From NCBI GenBank assembly GCA_032622095.1, contig CP136068.1, positions 148,007,365 through 148,071,364 of the forward strand: a stretch of 64,000 nucleotides of DNA, given 5' to 3'. Source of the DNA: Siphonodentalium dalli. Lineage: Eukaryota; Mollusca; Scaphopoda; Gadilida; Siphonodentaliidae. The number at the start of each line of letters is the position of its first letter. The first letter of the stretch is position 1. Made by a program: the position numbers and the translations under genes. The notes beneath the pieces were generated by a model. That model had not been told where the DNA came from, did no database searches, and saw nothing but the letters and a program-made list of their open reading frames with translations. Below, piece after piece: positions 20,102 through 32,800 of the stretch.

Positions 20102-20664
20102 TCTATTATATATTTTGGAACTTCTGTCTGTATGCATGTATTTGTGTTATAGACTCGAAAAACTGCTCGACCGATCCGACTCAAATTTGGTGTGTAGGGC
20201 TACTTTGATCCTGGGAACAATATGGGCGGGTTCAATTTCACGTGCGTCCGTGTCCTTGACCTTGACCTCGCTCAAATACGCTCATATAGGCATGTTTCTG
20301 GACCTCGACCGATCCCACTCAAATTTGGTAGCTGGTTCTACTTTGATCACGGGAACAATATGGGCGGGTCCAATTTCACTTGCGACCGTGTCCTTGACCT
20401 TGACCTCGCTCATATACGCTCATATAGGCATGTTTTTGGACCTCGACCAATCCGACTCAAATTTGGTATAATGTAGGCCTACTTTGATCCCGGGAACAAT
20501 ATGGGTGGGTCCAATTTCACGTGCGACCTTGTCCTTGACCTTGACCATATTAAGCTCATATAGGCATGTTTCCGGGCCGATCGATTAATAGTTTGCCCAG
20601 GCGGAGACGATCACAAAACAATCCCTAAATAGCCCGGACGCAGAGGGCCGGGCACATCGGCTAG
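20102..20664 (+). mobile_element. Non-autonomous Helitron
   Basis: The 5' end is A|TCTATTATATATTTT, matching the animal Helitron start TCTMTAYTA. The 3' end is a GCCCGG (20632-20637) / CCGGGC (20648-20653) stem, seven bases, then CTAG|T (20661-20665). Insertion between A and T, the terminal TC and CTAG, and the 3' hairpin are the defining Helitron signs. Inside are three tandem units of about 140 bp ('ccgatccgactcaaatttgg ... tataggcatgttt'). No Rep/helicase is encoded; the ORFs here follow the tandem units. Confidence 0.85.
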
Positions 20665-23600
20665 TGTTGTCTATTTTCGTAGACGTATTTTACTCAACAA
20701 AAAGCCAAAATAAGACATTAAAAGTTAGTTGACACCCATACAATGCTCTGATTACGCAGTTTATGAAGTTTATGTCGGGCATCCGCTTGCTGGATGCTGA
20801 TTATCTAGGTTAAATTCTAGAATTCTAGAATATGCAGCTATTAAAGCATATACAAGCACGGTAATCTTCCATTCAATCATATTTTAGATTGACTAGGGAT
20901 CTCTGATTTTTTAATAGAAGATATAAAAAAGCAAAGAATCCTACAGTTACAAATATTATTATATGGATGTTAAACCTTTGGTTACTAAATGCGCTGTAAT
21001 GAGAATTGACTTGAATCCTATTGATTAATTTGTAGGAATTCTTAGCTATTAAGTTCAACAAGCAGTAACATATAAAAAAGAGAAAAGAATCATGCAGTTA
21101 CAAATATTATTATATGGATGTTAATTCTTTGATGACTAAATGTGCTATAAAGAGCAGCGACTTGAATCCTATTATTTATTTTGCAAAAGAGCATACATTA
21201 TTTAATACAAAGCATATTAATTAAATGGAATTAGATTCTTTGTCCATTAAACCAGTTTCTTGCCAATTGGGGGGGGGGGCGTAAATGTGATATAGAAAAC
21301 TAGATCACACCTGCTCCCTACTTCATGTCCACCCATCATGAGTTTTGGATCAACTCTAAAGAAGAGGTGTCCATTTGTATATGTCAAATATGGTTGATTA
21401 CATGTTTAAAGTGTAGGAAAGTATGCAAATGTTAGTCTAAAAACGAAAAAATCGCCACCATTAAATTGTTGTCAAATCAAATTAAGAGAACAATTTCAAA
21501 CCAATCTATTGTAAGATAAGAAATTTGTAACTGTTGAACATTTTGACCAAAGTTGGGGATAGACACCGATTAAGCATTTTTTTTTAGTTCTGTAGTTGTT
21601 TTAGCAGATAGTCCCGACATTCATGTATTTTTGATTCGTGGCCGTTGATTTGTGTTATTTTTTGACAACATGGGCGACAAATCGCCTGGCCAATCTAAAA
21701 CATAATTCGTTCTGAGTCCACGATCGAGATCCACATAAATTGACATTTTTTATAATTTCAAGAAGATCTGTCTTAGTTATTGTACATATTATTTTGGATC
21801 CCGGAAGCTAGCTGTTTCCCTTTATTGTCAGTAAAACAACCGCCGAACGAACAGTCACAAACCCGGCAACTATTAATTCCGATTCTTAGAATCGGCTTCA
21901 CAGGGTTGAAGCGGCCATGACGGCACTGGCACGTGACCATGTTTACGCCTGTCAATCACAACTAATTTCAGATTTATATTTAGTGCGGTGTGACGTAATT
22001 TGGGGGAAGCCCACAACCGTTCAGAAATGAAAAGTTGATGGGAATGCAATAGACTCAGTATCAGTATGAATCTGAGTGTATGTTTACATAGACTGGTCAT
22101 AACCTATCAGTGATTCAGTTGAACGCGATTTCATAAGTTATATTCATGTCTGGGCGACAAACATGTGTAAATGTCCCTCAGGCGGACTTCAGAGGAGGAA
22201 ATATGATGGCTCTGGCATTGAAATATTGTCACACCTGGATCTTTCAATAATGCCCAGATTAAGTAAATGAATATAACATATAATATTCTCCTGAGAGTAG
22301 ATTTATATTACCATTGGTCATTTATATAGGCGGGCATGATTATGATACTATACACATTGGGACTTTCAATATTTTATTTCTGCCTATTAATGTCACTTAA
22401 TCTCCCGTATTAGGTATTTATTGTGTTATTTCTTAATATACCTGTTCTATTATGCAAATTACATAAGCTATACAGTCATTATCTGGTTTAAAATGTCAGA
22501 TACACAAGACGATTTTCGGACCCAAGTTCGTTCGAATAAATCTCATGGACAGAACCGTCACAGCCATGATCGGTTTGAAATAGAACCGTAACACGCACCC
22601 GTGTTGATTGCGAGGTTACAGCTCCCAATTATCAACACCTATCGCGATACTTTCTCAGCTATTTTACAAAAGAATAACACGGGTAAACTTTATAGTCAGT
22701 GTTTGTCTTCAGAATGCGTTTCATATTTTATACGCCACGAAAAACAAAGAAATTGCGTCCACGTGGCTTGATTTTCAGTGGTAACATGTTGATATTTACA
22801 CGTTAACTCGCTAATACCGAGTTAATTGTGGTCTAGAGTTCAGGTTTCGATAACACGGCACTTCTGCAGCCTCTGTTCATTCAGGAAAGTTTAATATATT
22901 CAAGATATCTATAATTATGCGTGATTTTGTCACAAAAATGATTATTTTCAATCATCAGGAACCGTAACAAATCAGACAAGAACCATCACACTACCGGCGA
23001 TAGAACGATTTCGATGTAACAGTTCCTACACAGTGGCCAGTGAGTAGTTATAAACCATTATCAAACAAACTTCTATCAAGAAATTTCAGGCCAGTCATAA
23101 ACAATTTTCCTTTCATGGACGCCGAAATGAATAAATCCTGTCTGAAATCTGTCACTGTTTTTCACGAGTATTAATTAATTTCGAAAAGTGGATTGAGTCC
23201 GTCAATTTTATACTTGATTTGTTTCTCGTTATTTCTTGAAACAGTGTCATCCAAAACAAAAATAAAATATGCAGAATTTGAAGCTCTTTTAGGACGATAC
23301 CGGGTTTGTAGAGATTGCACAGAATAATCTTAGAGCGAGGTCATGTGATTCAATTGGGATTTCCATGCAAATATCCAGTACATCGTTGAAATTAAAAAGA
23401 GTGACACCTCCCCCCCCCCATTTTTCACCCATAATTTACAGAACAGTTTTATGTTTCTCAAGCCAAATGTTGAACAAGTTCCTAACTGTCACAATTTTAG
23501 CCTATACAGGCTAGAATTATAAAATTTTCGACCATAATCCATGATTGGGAGGGATGGTTCTCGAAAGCTTCGAATAACTAAGGGATTTAGTTGAATTTAA

Positions 23601-24060
23601 CAGCCGGGATTATCTGGGAAAGAATTCACAATATAATGATTTACTTAAATATTCCATAGTTGTACTAAGGACTCAGGGTGCTGCATGCGCCCCCCCCCGT
23701 CGAGAAAATATGCAATGGTCAGTCCGGTAGCTTCCGGGTTAATATAAACCCCATGTTGATCATAGCCCCTGCGTTGGGGAAATCCTGAGGCCATCACTGG
23801 TATAACAATCAAGAAAAGACTGACAATGATTTAAACAGAACGTCCACCATTTGGGTTATCGCTTGAACAATTATTTTAAGGGGCCTGACGACTTCGTCAC
23901 AGCCAACAGCTCTCTGCACGCTCCGAGCTTGACTCACTGTGATCAAACTTAGCCACAATGATTGGGTTGTCAGCGGACAAATATTGCATGTCTGTGTGAT
24001 CCATGCATGTAAAACGCCAAATACACGATATTTACAGAGATTACATGCATGTGTGTATCC
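20665..24060. other. Interior of the 4.7-kb TIR element
   Basis: AT-rich DNA without a recognisable gene. It includes two related segments at about 20878-21060 and 21070-21230 ('tacaaatattattatatgga' in both), and G or C runs near 21268, 23407 and 23691. Confidence 0.45.
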
Positions 24061-24180
24061 ACCCTAGAACGAGTAAAATATAAATAAAAAAGTATATCAG
24101 TTTAAAACGAGCGCACCGCTTTAAAAGATGCATCGATTAACAATACATAATTATGTATTGTATATCGATGCAATTTTTAA

Positions 24181-24574
24181 AGGTACTCGATCCGATTAAG
24201 CACCCATAAATTACTATTTCTTTGGCTTCGGGGGTAAAAAATATTTGATTCGAGTCGAGGAACACACCCTTCAAAGCTCAGAGTAATCAGATATAGATTT
24301 TTGAAGTTCGTTATTTTTTTAAATCTGGTCCACTTCCACGCACTCAAACGGACAAATTACTGACAAATTGCGGGTGTAAGATGGATAACTGTAAAATCAA
24401 GTGGTTATTATTGTTAAAAAATAACGAACTTCAAAAATCGATATCTGATTACTCTGAGCTTTGAAGGGTGGGTTCCTCGACTCGAATCAAATATGTTTTA
24501 CCCCCGAAGCCAGCCGAAGCCAGCCGAAGCCAAAGAAATTGTAATTTAGGGGTGCTTAATCGGATTGAGTACCT
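24181..24574. mobile_element. Family D MITE copy D3 (full length)
   Basis: Inverted ends AGGTACTCGATCCGATTAAG / TTAATCGGATTGAGTACCT, flanked by TTAA at 24177-24180 and 24575-24578. The arms extend about 150 bp ('ttcgagtcgaggaac', 'gatttttgaagtt'), making a long fold-back. The right arm carries a small triplication of 'cgaagccag'. Non-coding. Confidence 0.85.
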
Positions 24575-24605
24575 TTAAGTAGAGATTCGTGACATGATCT
24601 AATAT

Positions 24606-25110
24606 TTAATTACTAACCATATATTTATCGATGATATTTCCCAGCGTACGGGAAACGTTTCGTATAATGGCGTTGTTTGGTATAATGACATTGTCATTGT
24701 AACTGTGGTCGCCACGTGGTCGTGTTATATTATATCTGGTCCTCTGTATCTCCCTGTGTGTTTGACAGATAGTTTCTCTCATGCAAGGATTTCCCAAGAC
24801 CCTCTCAATTCGACATCGTGTATGGTTTGGTATGGTCACGTTGTGTGCATGTGCATGGTTCAACGCCGTAACGCCTGCAATGTGGGAGACAAAAAAGAAA
24901 TACAATTTATTTTATTTACAAATCATTGGATCAAAGATGATATTGCACTTTATCCACCGGTCACTACCAGATTCAGATTCATTTTAATTCTTCTATCAAA
25001 TATATATAAATATGCATAAACATAGATTCAAAACATATCATTGATCGCAACCACAGACGATCAAGATGAGATTATAATTACACAGATAATATAACTACAC
25101 AAGTTAATAA
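24606..25110. other. Unassigned stretch
   Basis: Overlapping short ORFs occur on both strands, none with a recognisable domain. Confidence 0.35.
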
Positions 25111-25500
25111 TTACACAGGGGAGCTATGAGCTCTTTCGTTGATGTGGCAAATAAATTTACACAAGTTTCGAATTATATTTGGTTTGCTATTTGAAAGAAG
25201 AATTGTAATTTTAAGTTTTCTCTGATTATGGAAGTTCCAGTAAGATTTCTTGATGTACCTTTTTCTGTTATGGGATAGTTCTGGACATTCAAGTAATACG
25301 TGGTATTCATCACCAATAACATCCATGTCACAAAACGTGCATTTGCGCTCTGACTGTGGAGTTTTGTTCCATCGCACGGTCTCTATTGGCAAATAATGCT
25401 TCGCCATTCAAAATCGGATTAGGGTTCTTATGTCTTTGTTATATATATGCTTTATTCTCTGATCCAGAATACATAAATGGATATTGAGAGGCATGTGAAA
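25111..25500 (-). pseudogene. LINE ORF2 C-terminal fragment
   Basis: The minus-strand frame contains CTFCDMDVIGDEYHVLLECP, the CxxC...DEyHxLxxCP zinc motif typical of CR1/Jockey-like ORF2 C-termini, then RKRYIKKSYWNF. The same frame continues upstream through a TGA stop into LDQRIKHIYNKDIRTLIRF, also typical of this region in LINEs. So this is the decayed 3' end of a retrotransposon, not a host gene. The downstream limit and tail are not defined. Confidence 0.75.
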
Positions 25501-26846
25501 CAAATGATTCCATTCAAAACGTTGACTTCAGAATCCTATATGCTTTTCATTTCCCTGAGTTACTCATAGCGGAATGCCAATCTTGGACAAATTGATCTCT
25601 AGAATTTCGTCTATAATTATTCATCAATTTATTTTTGTCAATACCGCGTTGTTGTATTTGCCATATAAACGTGATACCCGCGTCATCAAGGTGCTTGACC
25701 AAGTATTCTCGGTCCACAACAGCTTGGGATATCCCCGCCCTGCTTTGAGCTTCGCGTCAAGCGCGTGAGTTTCTATACGCTGACCTGTCCTGTCCAGTTA
25801 ATATATAATTGTACGGTCAGTTTGACCTATATTTATTCCCCGACCACTCACTGCAGGGAGGCGAGCTGGGTGGGCCCCTCCGGTTGCAGATCGGGTGCCA
25901 TCGCCCGGTCTGGGTTGGAGGTGCTTATCGGGGTCGCGGTGCTGCGTTCGATGGTTGGGGGAATTTTGTTGATATAATTATACATGTATATGTTTGTATT
26001 TGAACGCAATGGGCAGGCGGGTCAGTGCAGCAATTGCAGCACTATATACCACTGGTTGTGGTCATTTAAATGAATAAACATTTCTAGGACATCGGTCGGG
26101 ATGATGCTGTTTTGGACCGAGTCCCACCCCGTTGCTATTCTATACGTATTAAATTCAATATGTTTATTTCCCATTAAACTGTAAAAACAGTGCTTGAGAT
26201 ATAATACATAATATAACAGGCGGGGTATACATTGAAATAGATAATATATACATATTCACGTGTATATACATATTAATATGGATAACAATTGTTACGAGGT
26301 TACAAAACAAAAGTGGATTCTCTCCCCTTTAAGTATATATTAGTATATAACTTCGACTTACAAGTAATTAACAATACAATTTGGAGATGACAAATTTTCA
26401 TTCCATCACGACAGAGTTATTGATAATTTTCAATAACAAGCATATTGATCCACTTTATTATTGGATATGGGCAACACATTTTGCTGGTATAATCATAAAA
26501 TCAATACAATTTCTGATATAATGGGAAAACTTCAGATAACTTATTTTTCACAATGAAATATTTACCCCGGGTGAAAGGGGAATTTGGTATATAGGGTCAC
26601 TCCCACTGATGTATATACGGTATGTTTCTGATCGAAAAAGGGCATTGCATGCAATTGACTTGATTCACCGATGAGCGAGGTATCACCATATACAGTAAAT
26701 TTAGTTAAAGGGACACCAGGCCATTCGACGTGGGTTCAAAACAAATAAAATAAAGTTTATAAAAGTCTGAGATAAGTATCTCCAAGTATACATGTAACAC
26801 CAGACATCAGCAATTTAACCAAATAACTCCACATGCTCTATATATA
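25501..26846. other. Unassigned stretch with a GC-rich island
   Basis: About 25840-25970 is markedly GC-rich ('ggcgagctgggtgggcccct') compared with its surroundings. No coding or RNA feature could be recognised. The rest is AT-rich. Confidence 0.35.
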
Positions 26847-27298
26847 TGTGACCCGCCATATCAAATCCAGTCGTAAGTCGGGATTTGTTTTACCCTGTGC
26901 CAATGCATTCTCTTATATATGCCAGTCGACCATAGGTCGCCTCGCATATATAAGAGAATGCATTGGTCTAACAATTTTTTACAATTTTAATAATTTTTTC
27001 TTGTATTCTTTAACAATTTTATAATTTCACCCATACAGAGCCCCAGACAAACATGAGCAGACGACACTCTTCTATATGCTTCTATATATGTGTGGGGCTC
27101 CCTGCAGGGTAATGGATGTTTTTTTTATTTTATGTCCTAAAAATTGTAAGAAACATTTATTTTAAAAAAATTGTTAGGCCAATGCATTCTCTTATATATG
27201 CGAGGCGACCTATGGTCGACTCGCATATATAAGAGAATGCATTGGCACAGGGTAAAAAAAATCCCGACATACGACTGGATTTGATATGGCGGGTCACA
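26847..27298 (+). mobile_element. Family B MITE copy B3 (full length)
   Basis: A 452-bp copy with TGTGACCCGCC / GGCGGGTCACA ends flanked by TA. Both hairpins are present (about 26902-26965 and 27181-27243). The interior holds 'tgggtgaaatt' and 'ccctgcaggg' blocks. Sub-terminal GGGATT..TTTACCCTGTGCC is also inverted at both ends. Confidence 0.93.
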
Positions 27299-28965
27299 TA
27301 TATACAGTTCAGAGCCGATGCGCTCATAGAATTCTATGTTTGTTTGCACCTCATGTACCCACTACAAATACCAATTCAAAAGATGTACTACGTGTACACA
27401 TGGAGCCCGGGTATTCTCGTAAACCCCTGAATGTGACTAATCATCTGACATGTCCCCGATTAATCTGTCTTCAAAATGAAATATCATTTACCGTGATAGG
27501 AAAAGGTGGAGTGATGATACGATCGTTTTTTGTATTGTTTACATGTATTTTCTGATAGCGCGACAAATCGAAATTATCTGGAAAACAATGCTTTGTTTAC
27601 TTATAAATCTCATTGCTTTGATATTTAACGGACCTTTGCAAAATGCATGTTTGATATCATCATGCTTGCGGAAGGCTGCCCTCTATCTTCATAAGTTTCC
27701 ATTTTACTTTACTCGAAAAAATACAAGCAAGATAACTCCCGCCACAGTTCTGGGCTCAATACTATGAAACATTTTATACCACATGTAAATACATATAGTA
27801 TTTACAAATTTGTAAGAACAAATTTGTGTCCAATATCACAGTGGTTTCATAGTACAGGGAAAATTGGGCCGTATTATTTGTACAATAAATTATGAACAAA
27901 TTATTAATAGTTTAATAGTTAATTGTTATCGTCTCCTGACCATACCATTTAGGCCTAATAGGGACGCGAGGGGTGACGGGTGGGGTATTGAAAGGCTTGG
28001 TGGGTGCCCCAACAGTTGGAAATTTCATACCGATATGCTGACCCAAGCATTTTACAGCACATACAAGCTCAATTGTTCTCATTGTTTAATTTCACAACCA
28101 ATAATAAGTGAGAAATCTGTTTGGAGACCATCTAGTCTGAATCACTAGCCTATTTTCGACTTTTGTTGAAAATTATGGTATAAATGGCCATCAGATAGAA
28201 CTTCTCCAAACTAGTGCCGGTATCAGGTTATAAATATTACCAGACGGAAACTTCCAACCCAATGGGTACAAATTTAATTTTGCAAAACTTGGAGTTTGGA
28301 CTTGTCCAATGGGTGCAGTTGAAATATTAAAGGTTGGCAGCCCATGAACACTCACTAGTCACGCCCCTGTGTCCGAATATGATGTTACTTTTTCAGTTGA
28401 GGGGAGGAGTGTCCACATCTAAATTTCATATATAGGCACCGATATGCTTAGGGTATAAATTATTGTTATACCTTAGACTGTGAGAGGGGTGAAACCCCTA
28501 AAACGTAGGGGAAAAAAAATAACAACTCACCACTCATTCACCCGTTACCAGTGTTGTCTGAATACCTAGTTCAAATTGGACGGACATGTGGAAGTTAAAT
28601 TAACTGACACACGATTACTACGGGGAAGTTACAATGCGTCAATGTGTGCTATTATTTTGTGATTTGTAATATCGCCGGTACTATGAAACGATGAGCTGAC
28701 AAAATTTCACAAATTTTACAAAGATCAACTATTGATTATCGTAGATTGCTAACGGACAAGGTGTCACCTGTGAGTGATTCACAATATATTGGGCTCCGTT
28801 TGGTGATGGGGTATCCATAATATAATTTCAATATGCGCCATTTTAACCAAAACAAAATGCCTAAAAATTCCACATAGCGATGGAATCGTATATCAAGAGT
28901 CTGTGGTGTCTATGGAATAAGTACCCTTTATCCAAATGAGTTAGCATTGGTGTGTGAGTGAGGTT
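27299..28965. other. Unassigned stretch
   Basis: Short ORFs only. A small inverted motif 'aggggtgaaacccctaaaac' lies near 28483. No repeat family is recognised. Confidence 0.35.
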
Positions 28966-29119
28966 CTGGTTTATATGTTAGACCTGTTTTTTTCGGGGGG
29001 GGGGGGGCAGATACCCAAACAAAACCCCTTGTCGCGACGTCCCTGCGGGTTTTACTTGAGATGGATGGATCACAATGGCTAAATGCAGTATATATACCCG
29101 GCGTAGAACTAAATCGGAC

Positions 29120-29362
29120 AAACTGCATTCACCATTAACATTCTTGGAGATATCGTTGATTATGCTAAGTACATGTAGCATGCTACTGTTGGCTGTAATC
29201 CGCAAGTATCACTCACTACGGACACCGGGCCCCGTCTACATCAACCACCAACGTTGGTCAGAGACGTTGTGACACATAGGGGATTGGTGGCGACTCGAAC
29301 CTCCCTACTCTGAACAGTTGTAACCTGCCAGGCATCGTGTTACCAAGACCACTATGTCCCTG
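29120..29362 (-). repeat. tRNA-derived SINE-like sequence
   Basis: On the minus strand 'acatagtggtcttggtaaca' resembles an A box. About 45 bp on, 'ggttcgagtcgcc' (29289-29301 on plus) matches the pol III B box GGTTCGANTCC. The region does not fold as a full tRNA and continues into unrelated sequence, so a tRNA-derived SINE fits better than a tRNA gene. Confidence 0.5.
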
Positions 29363-29366
29363 TTCG

Positions 29367-30122
29367 TGAGATTTCCATTGATAAAACATTTTCATAAGGG
29401 GGGGGGGGCGAGGCGCTACGTCCCTACGTATCAGAGATGGCTATATGATCCGGTTTAAGGATGTGAAAATCGACAAGTTATTTTTGACACCCTATACGCG
29501 AAGACCTTCTATACACGTTCCTTAACGTTGTAACTTTCAACATACGTTCATGTAACTCGAAAATGACATGCAATTGGGACATTTTAGTTGTTACGAAGAA
29601 CACATTCTGGTACCTCACATCTAAGCTGACACCCCACCTAAGGTTGGGCAATTTCTAAATGTTGGCCATTTCAATTCAAACTTTTGACCAAAGGAGGAAA
29701 ATATGCAAATGTTGGTCTAAAACCAACAGATTCCCACTAATAAATTGCTGGAAAATTAAACTACGAAAAAAATTTCAACCTGTTGTTGTGAATTTCCAAC
29801 TCGGGTTGTGTCAGGTATCAAATTTCCAACTGTTGAACATGTTGACAAAATGTTGTTTTGAGAAGGGGCGGGACACCAACGCAACCCCCTTGTCGCGACG
29901 TCCCTGTGGGTTGTACTTGATATTTCCAGCTGATAAAACATTTTCACAAGGGGTGAATCGACCCCTTGTCGTCACGTCCCTGCGTATCATATATTGGTAT
30001 AGTATCCGGTTTAAGGGTGTGAAAAACTTAAAAATTATGTTGGACGCACAATACGAAGACCTTCTAGTCACGTTCCTTAACGTTTTAACGTTCAATGATT
30101 GTAGATACAAAGAACACATACT
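29367..30122 (+). repeat. Two direct copies of a ~200-240-bp repeat
   Basis: 29367-29610 and 29928-30122 share 'gataaaacattttca', 'cgtccctacgtatca / cgtccctgcgtatca', 'tccggtttaag', 'cgaagaccttct' and 'cacgttccttaacgtt' in order. A further 'ccccttgtcgcgacgtccct' occurs at 29023 and 29888. Non-coding; the ORF spanning part of it is a by-product. Confidence 0.7.
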
Positions 30123-30388
30123 GTTTGCGATTTATGTTTGTAATCGTAGGTTCATAGTATTAACGGAATGAGAAATTGTTATTTATTACAAACAATTGTA
30201 GAATCTTACAAAGAAAACGCTTCATAGTATTGACCCCTGGGCGTAAAGTCCCTAATAACGACTCGCATCAAAGAAGATCCAAAAAAATGTAAACTGACCT
30301 TTCCATTTCTTGTACGAGACCCTTTATACGGAATGCCAGGAATATACGAATATAGTCGAAAGTACGTCCAACATCAACATAATGTATA

Positions 30389-30849
30389 TGTGACCCGCCA
30401 TGTCAAATCCAGTCATAAGTCGGGATTTTTTTTACCCTGTGCCAATGTATTCTCTTATATATGCGAGTCGACCATAGGTCGCCTCGCATATATAAGAGAA
30501 TGCATTGGCCTAACAATTTTTTATCATTTTTTTTAAATAAATGTTTCTTAAAATTTTTAGGACATAAAATAAAAAACATCCATTACCCTGCAGGGAGCCC
30601 CACACATATATAGAAGCATATAGAAGAGTGTCGTCTGCTCATGTTTGTCTGGGGCTCTGTATGGGTGAAATTATAAAATTGTTAAAGAATACAAGAAAAA
30701 ATTATTAAAATTGTAAAAAAATGTTAGGCCAATGCATTCTCTTATATATGCGAGGCGACCTATGGTCGACTCGCATATATAAGATAATGCATTGGCACAG
30801 GGTAAAAAAAAATCCCGACTTACGACTGGATTTGATATGGCGGGTCACA
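30389..30849 (+). mobile_element. Family B MITE copy B4 (full length)
   Basis: A 461-bp copy with TA flanks and both hairpins (about 30444-30506 and 30731-30793). The host sequence on either side matches 33385-33440, which lacks the element, so 33385-33440 shows the empty site. Confidence 0.95.
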
Positions 30850-32040
30850 TATGGAACTCCTTGTCAAGGCACGATTAAACTATTATAACCAAAAAGACAC
30901 ACAAGATATTTGTTAGAGAAACATTTGGTGTTGCACATATTGTACTTAAAATTGTTTTTAAAAGCTAGATTTCTAATCACAAATAGCCACATTTTCTGTA
31001 CAGGTTTATAGAAAATAATTAGAAAAAAAATATTACAACTACATATATCACAATTACTTATTCCTTACATTCAGTCAGTAAATACTCGCAATTGATAATC
31101 GTTCTATAAACTTGAACTGAAATATTCTCATTTGCTAATAACTAGCATAAAAATAATATAAAATATCAAGTTTTTGGAGAACGTACATATATCAGACCAT
31201 CCTGAGCGATAGCTATATGTTATGGCGTTCATGTTTACAAACTATTGAGAACCCAGATAGCAGCATTCCTAATACTCACACAGTAGAAATAGTGAACATA
31301 TTCTCGGAAGATATCCCATGACTCTTATCAAAGAAGATCCAAACAATTGTAAACTTACCTGTCCATTTCTTGTACCAGACAAACTTATATATCGAAAGCC
31401 AGGAATCCGAAAGTTCCCTTTCGATTTCACTGGGTTTTTCAGAAGTTATTTTAAAATTTCAGTCCGGCGCAATGGAATCGACAAATCTTGACCAATATAA
31501 ATGGTCTGGAGTCGACGACATTCAGTTGTCTAAGCATATTCCCATTTTCCCCACAAAACAATTAAAAATGAGATGTATACAGTAAGTTCCGTGCACGAAC
31601 AAAAAATACCCAAGAAGCAAATGAACTGACGTACAGTATAAATATTCTGGAAAAACATTGATGTTCTACAATTAGATTCAATTAACAACCAGCGAGAACG
31701 CAATTAATCGATAGACAACCCACTTGACAATTCAATTGAATGACCTCATAATTTATATATGGACATTATTGCTGAGAATAGGTATTCAGGAAATGCATCG
31801 CTTGCATGCAGAAAATGCTATATGGCTAAATTAGAAAATTGGAAAATACTGGAAACGGGAAAATAAACAAAAAGGAACTGTTGCATGGATTTGTCTTATA
31901 TATATTCACCTCTCTCTCGTGACATACATATATCCTATGCATTGATTTTTGAGTGGAAAACCATTCTTACTCCAGTCAGAAATTCCTTATACATTTACAC
32001 CTAAATGAATAGCTAATACATCTAAATACGAATTATAATA
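30850..32040 (+). repeat. 1.2-kb direct duplication, copy 1
   Basis: Matches 33419-34583 with substitutions and indels throughout. Shared pieces include 'tttttaaaagctagatttct', 'gagcgatagcta', 'gaacatattctcggaagata', 'gttccctttcgatttcactg' and 'cagtataaatattctgga'. A short extra copy of part of it lies at 30262-30388. ORFs are short and not conserved between copies, so it is probably non-coding. Confidence 0.8.
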
Positions 32041-32053
32041 GTTCATGCAATTT

Positions 32054-32800
32054 TGGTGCCCATCCCCTCCCCAGCATTGGCTCGAATAGGGCCACTTGGA
32101 TTTTTTTTAAACCACATCATTAGATTAATCGTATGGTATCATGGAAATGTATATATATATAACTTGGGGGGGATCGGCGCTAAAACATTCTTATGGTTGT
32201 TAGTGCCCATCCCCTCCCCAAACGCAAACGGCACCAATGTGGCGTCTTTAAACTACATGATTAGATACCGCGTGTGGTGGAGAAGAACGTGATCAATTTA
32301 GTTGAGATAGGCGCAATTTGTTTGTTTTATCTATTTCGACACACCCCCCTTCATCCATCCCCGACTCGAGCGGCTCCACGTTTGACAACTTTAAACCACA
32401 CAATTTGACTCCTCATATCATGGAGATGACCATATATAAGTTTGGTAGATATCAGCGATACATTCTTATCAGATTTAGTGCACCCCATCTTTGACCCAAG
32501 CGGCACGAATTTTGAGCCTTTAAAATCACACAAATAGATTCCACGTATCATGGAGAAAAATACGTATCAAGTTGGTGGAAATCGACGCTAAAAATATTAA
32601 AAATAAATTTCGGTGCCCATCCCCTCAGCAACCCTGACTCGAACCGCCACTGTTGACATCTTCATACCACACCACTAGACCCCTCATATCATGGAGATGA
32701 TTATGTATAAGTTTTATTTAAATCGACGACAAAAAAATGTTGTCGATTTGTTGCACATCCCCCTTTTCTGTCCCTGGCACCAACATCGTCACTTTAGAAC
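32054..32800 (+). repeat. Degenerate ~145-bp satellite, five units plus a partial
   Basis: Units begin near 32054, 32202, 32343, 32481, 32611 and 32751. Each carries 'gtgcccatcccctc', a TCGAACCG-like box, 'tttaaaccacac', 'catatcatggagatga' and 'gtttggtggaaatcgacgc', in diverged forms. It sits between the two copies of the 1.2-kb duplication. Confidence 0.75.

Larger units (their letters stand above)
19323..24065. mobile_element. 4.7-kb element with long terminal inverted repeats, no gene seen
   Basis: The left end AGGGTGGATACACACTTG and right end ATGTGTGTATCCACCCT are inverted repeats that continue for about 75-100 bp through 'ttttacatg' and 'caatcattg' blocks. A further inverted pair lies inside: 19447-19535 matches the complement of about 22965-23042 ('caagaaccatcac', 'gatagaacgatttc'). 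No transposase is recognisable and a Helitron lies inside. The target duplication is not clear (flanks 'catta' and 'agaac'). Superfamily unknown; two related elements bracketing unrelated DNA is an alternative. Confidence 0.6.

Noticed and set aside
20058-20471. 137-codon ORF with internal repeats
   Set aside because: It begins outside and runs into the Helitron; the repetition follows the tandem DNA units.
24577-24578. TA rather than TTAA as target of family D
   Set aside because: All five available flanks read TTAA, which a TA-only target would not predict, so TTAA is preferred, though not proven.
29280-29362. tRNA gene on the minus strand
   Set aside because: A and B boxes are present but acceptor and anticodon stems do not pair convincingly; better explained as a SINE.
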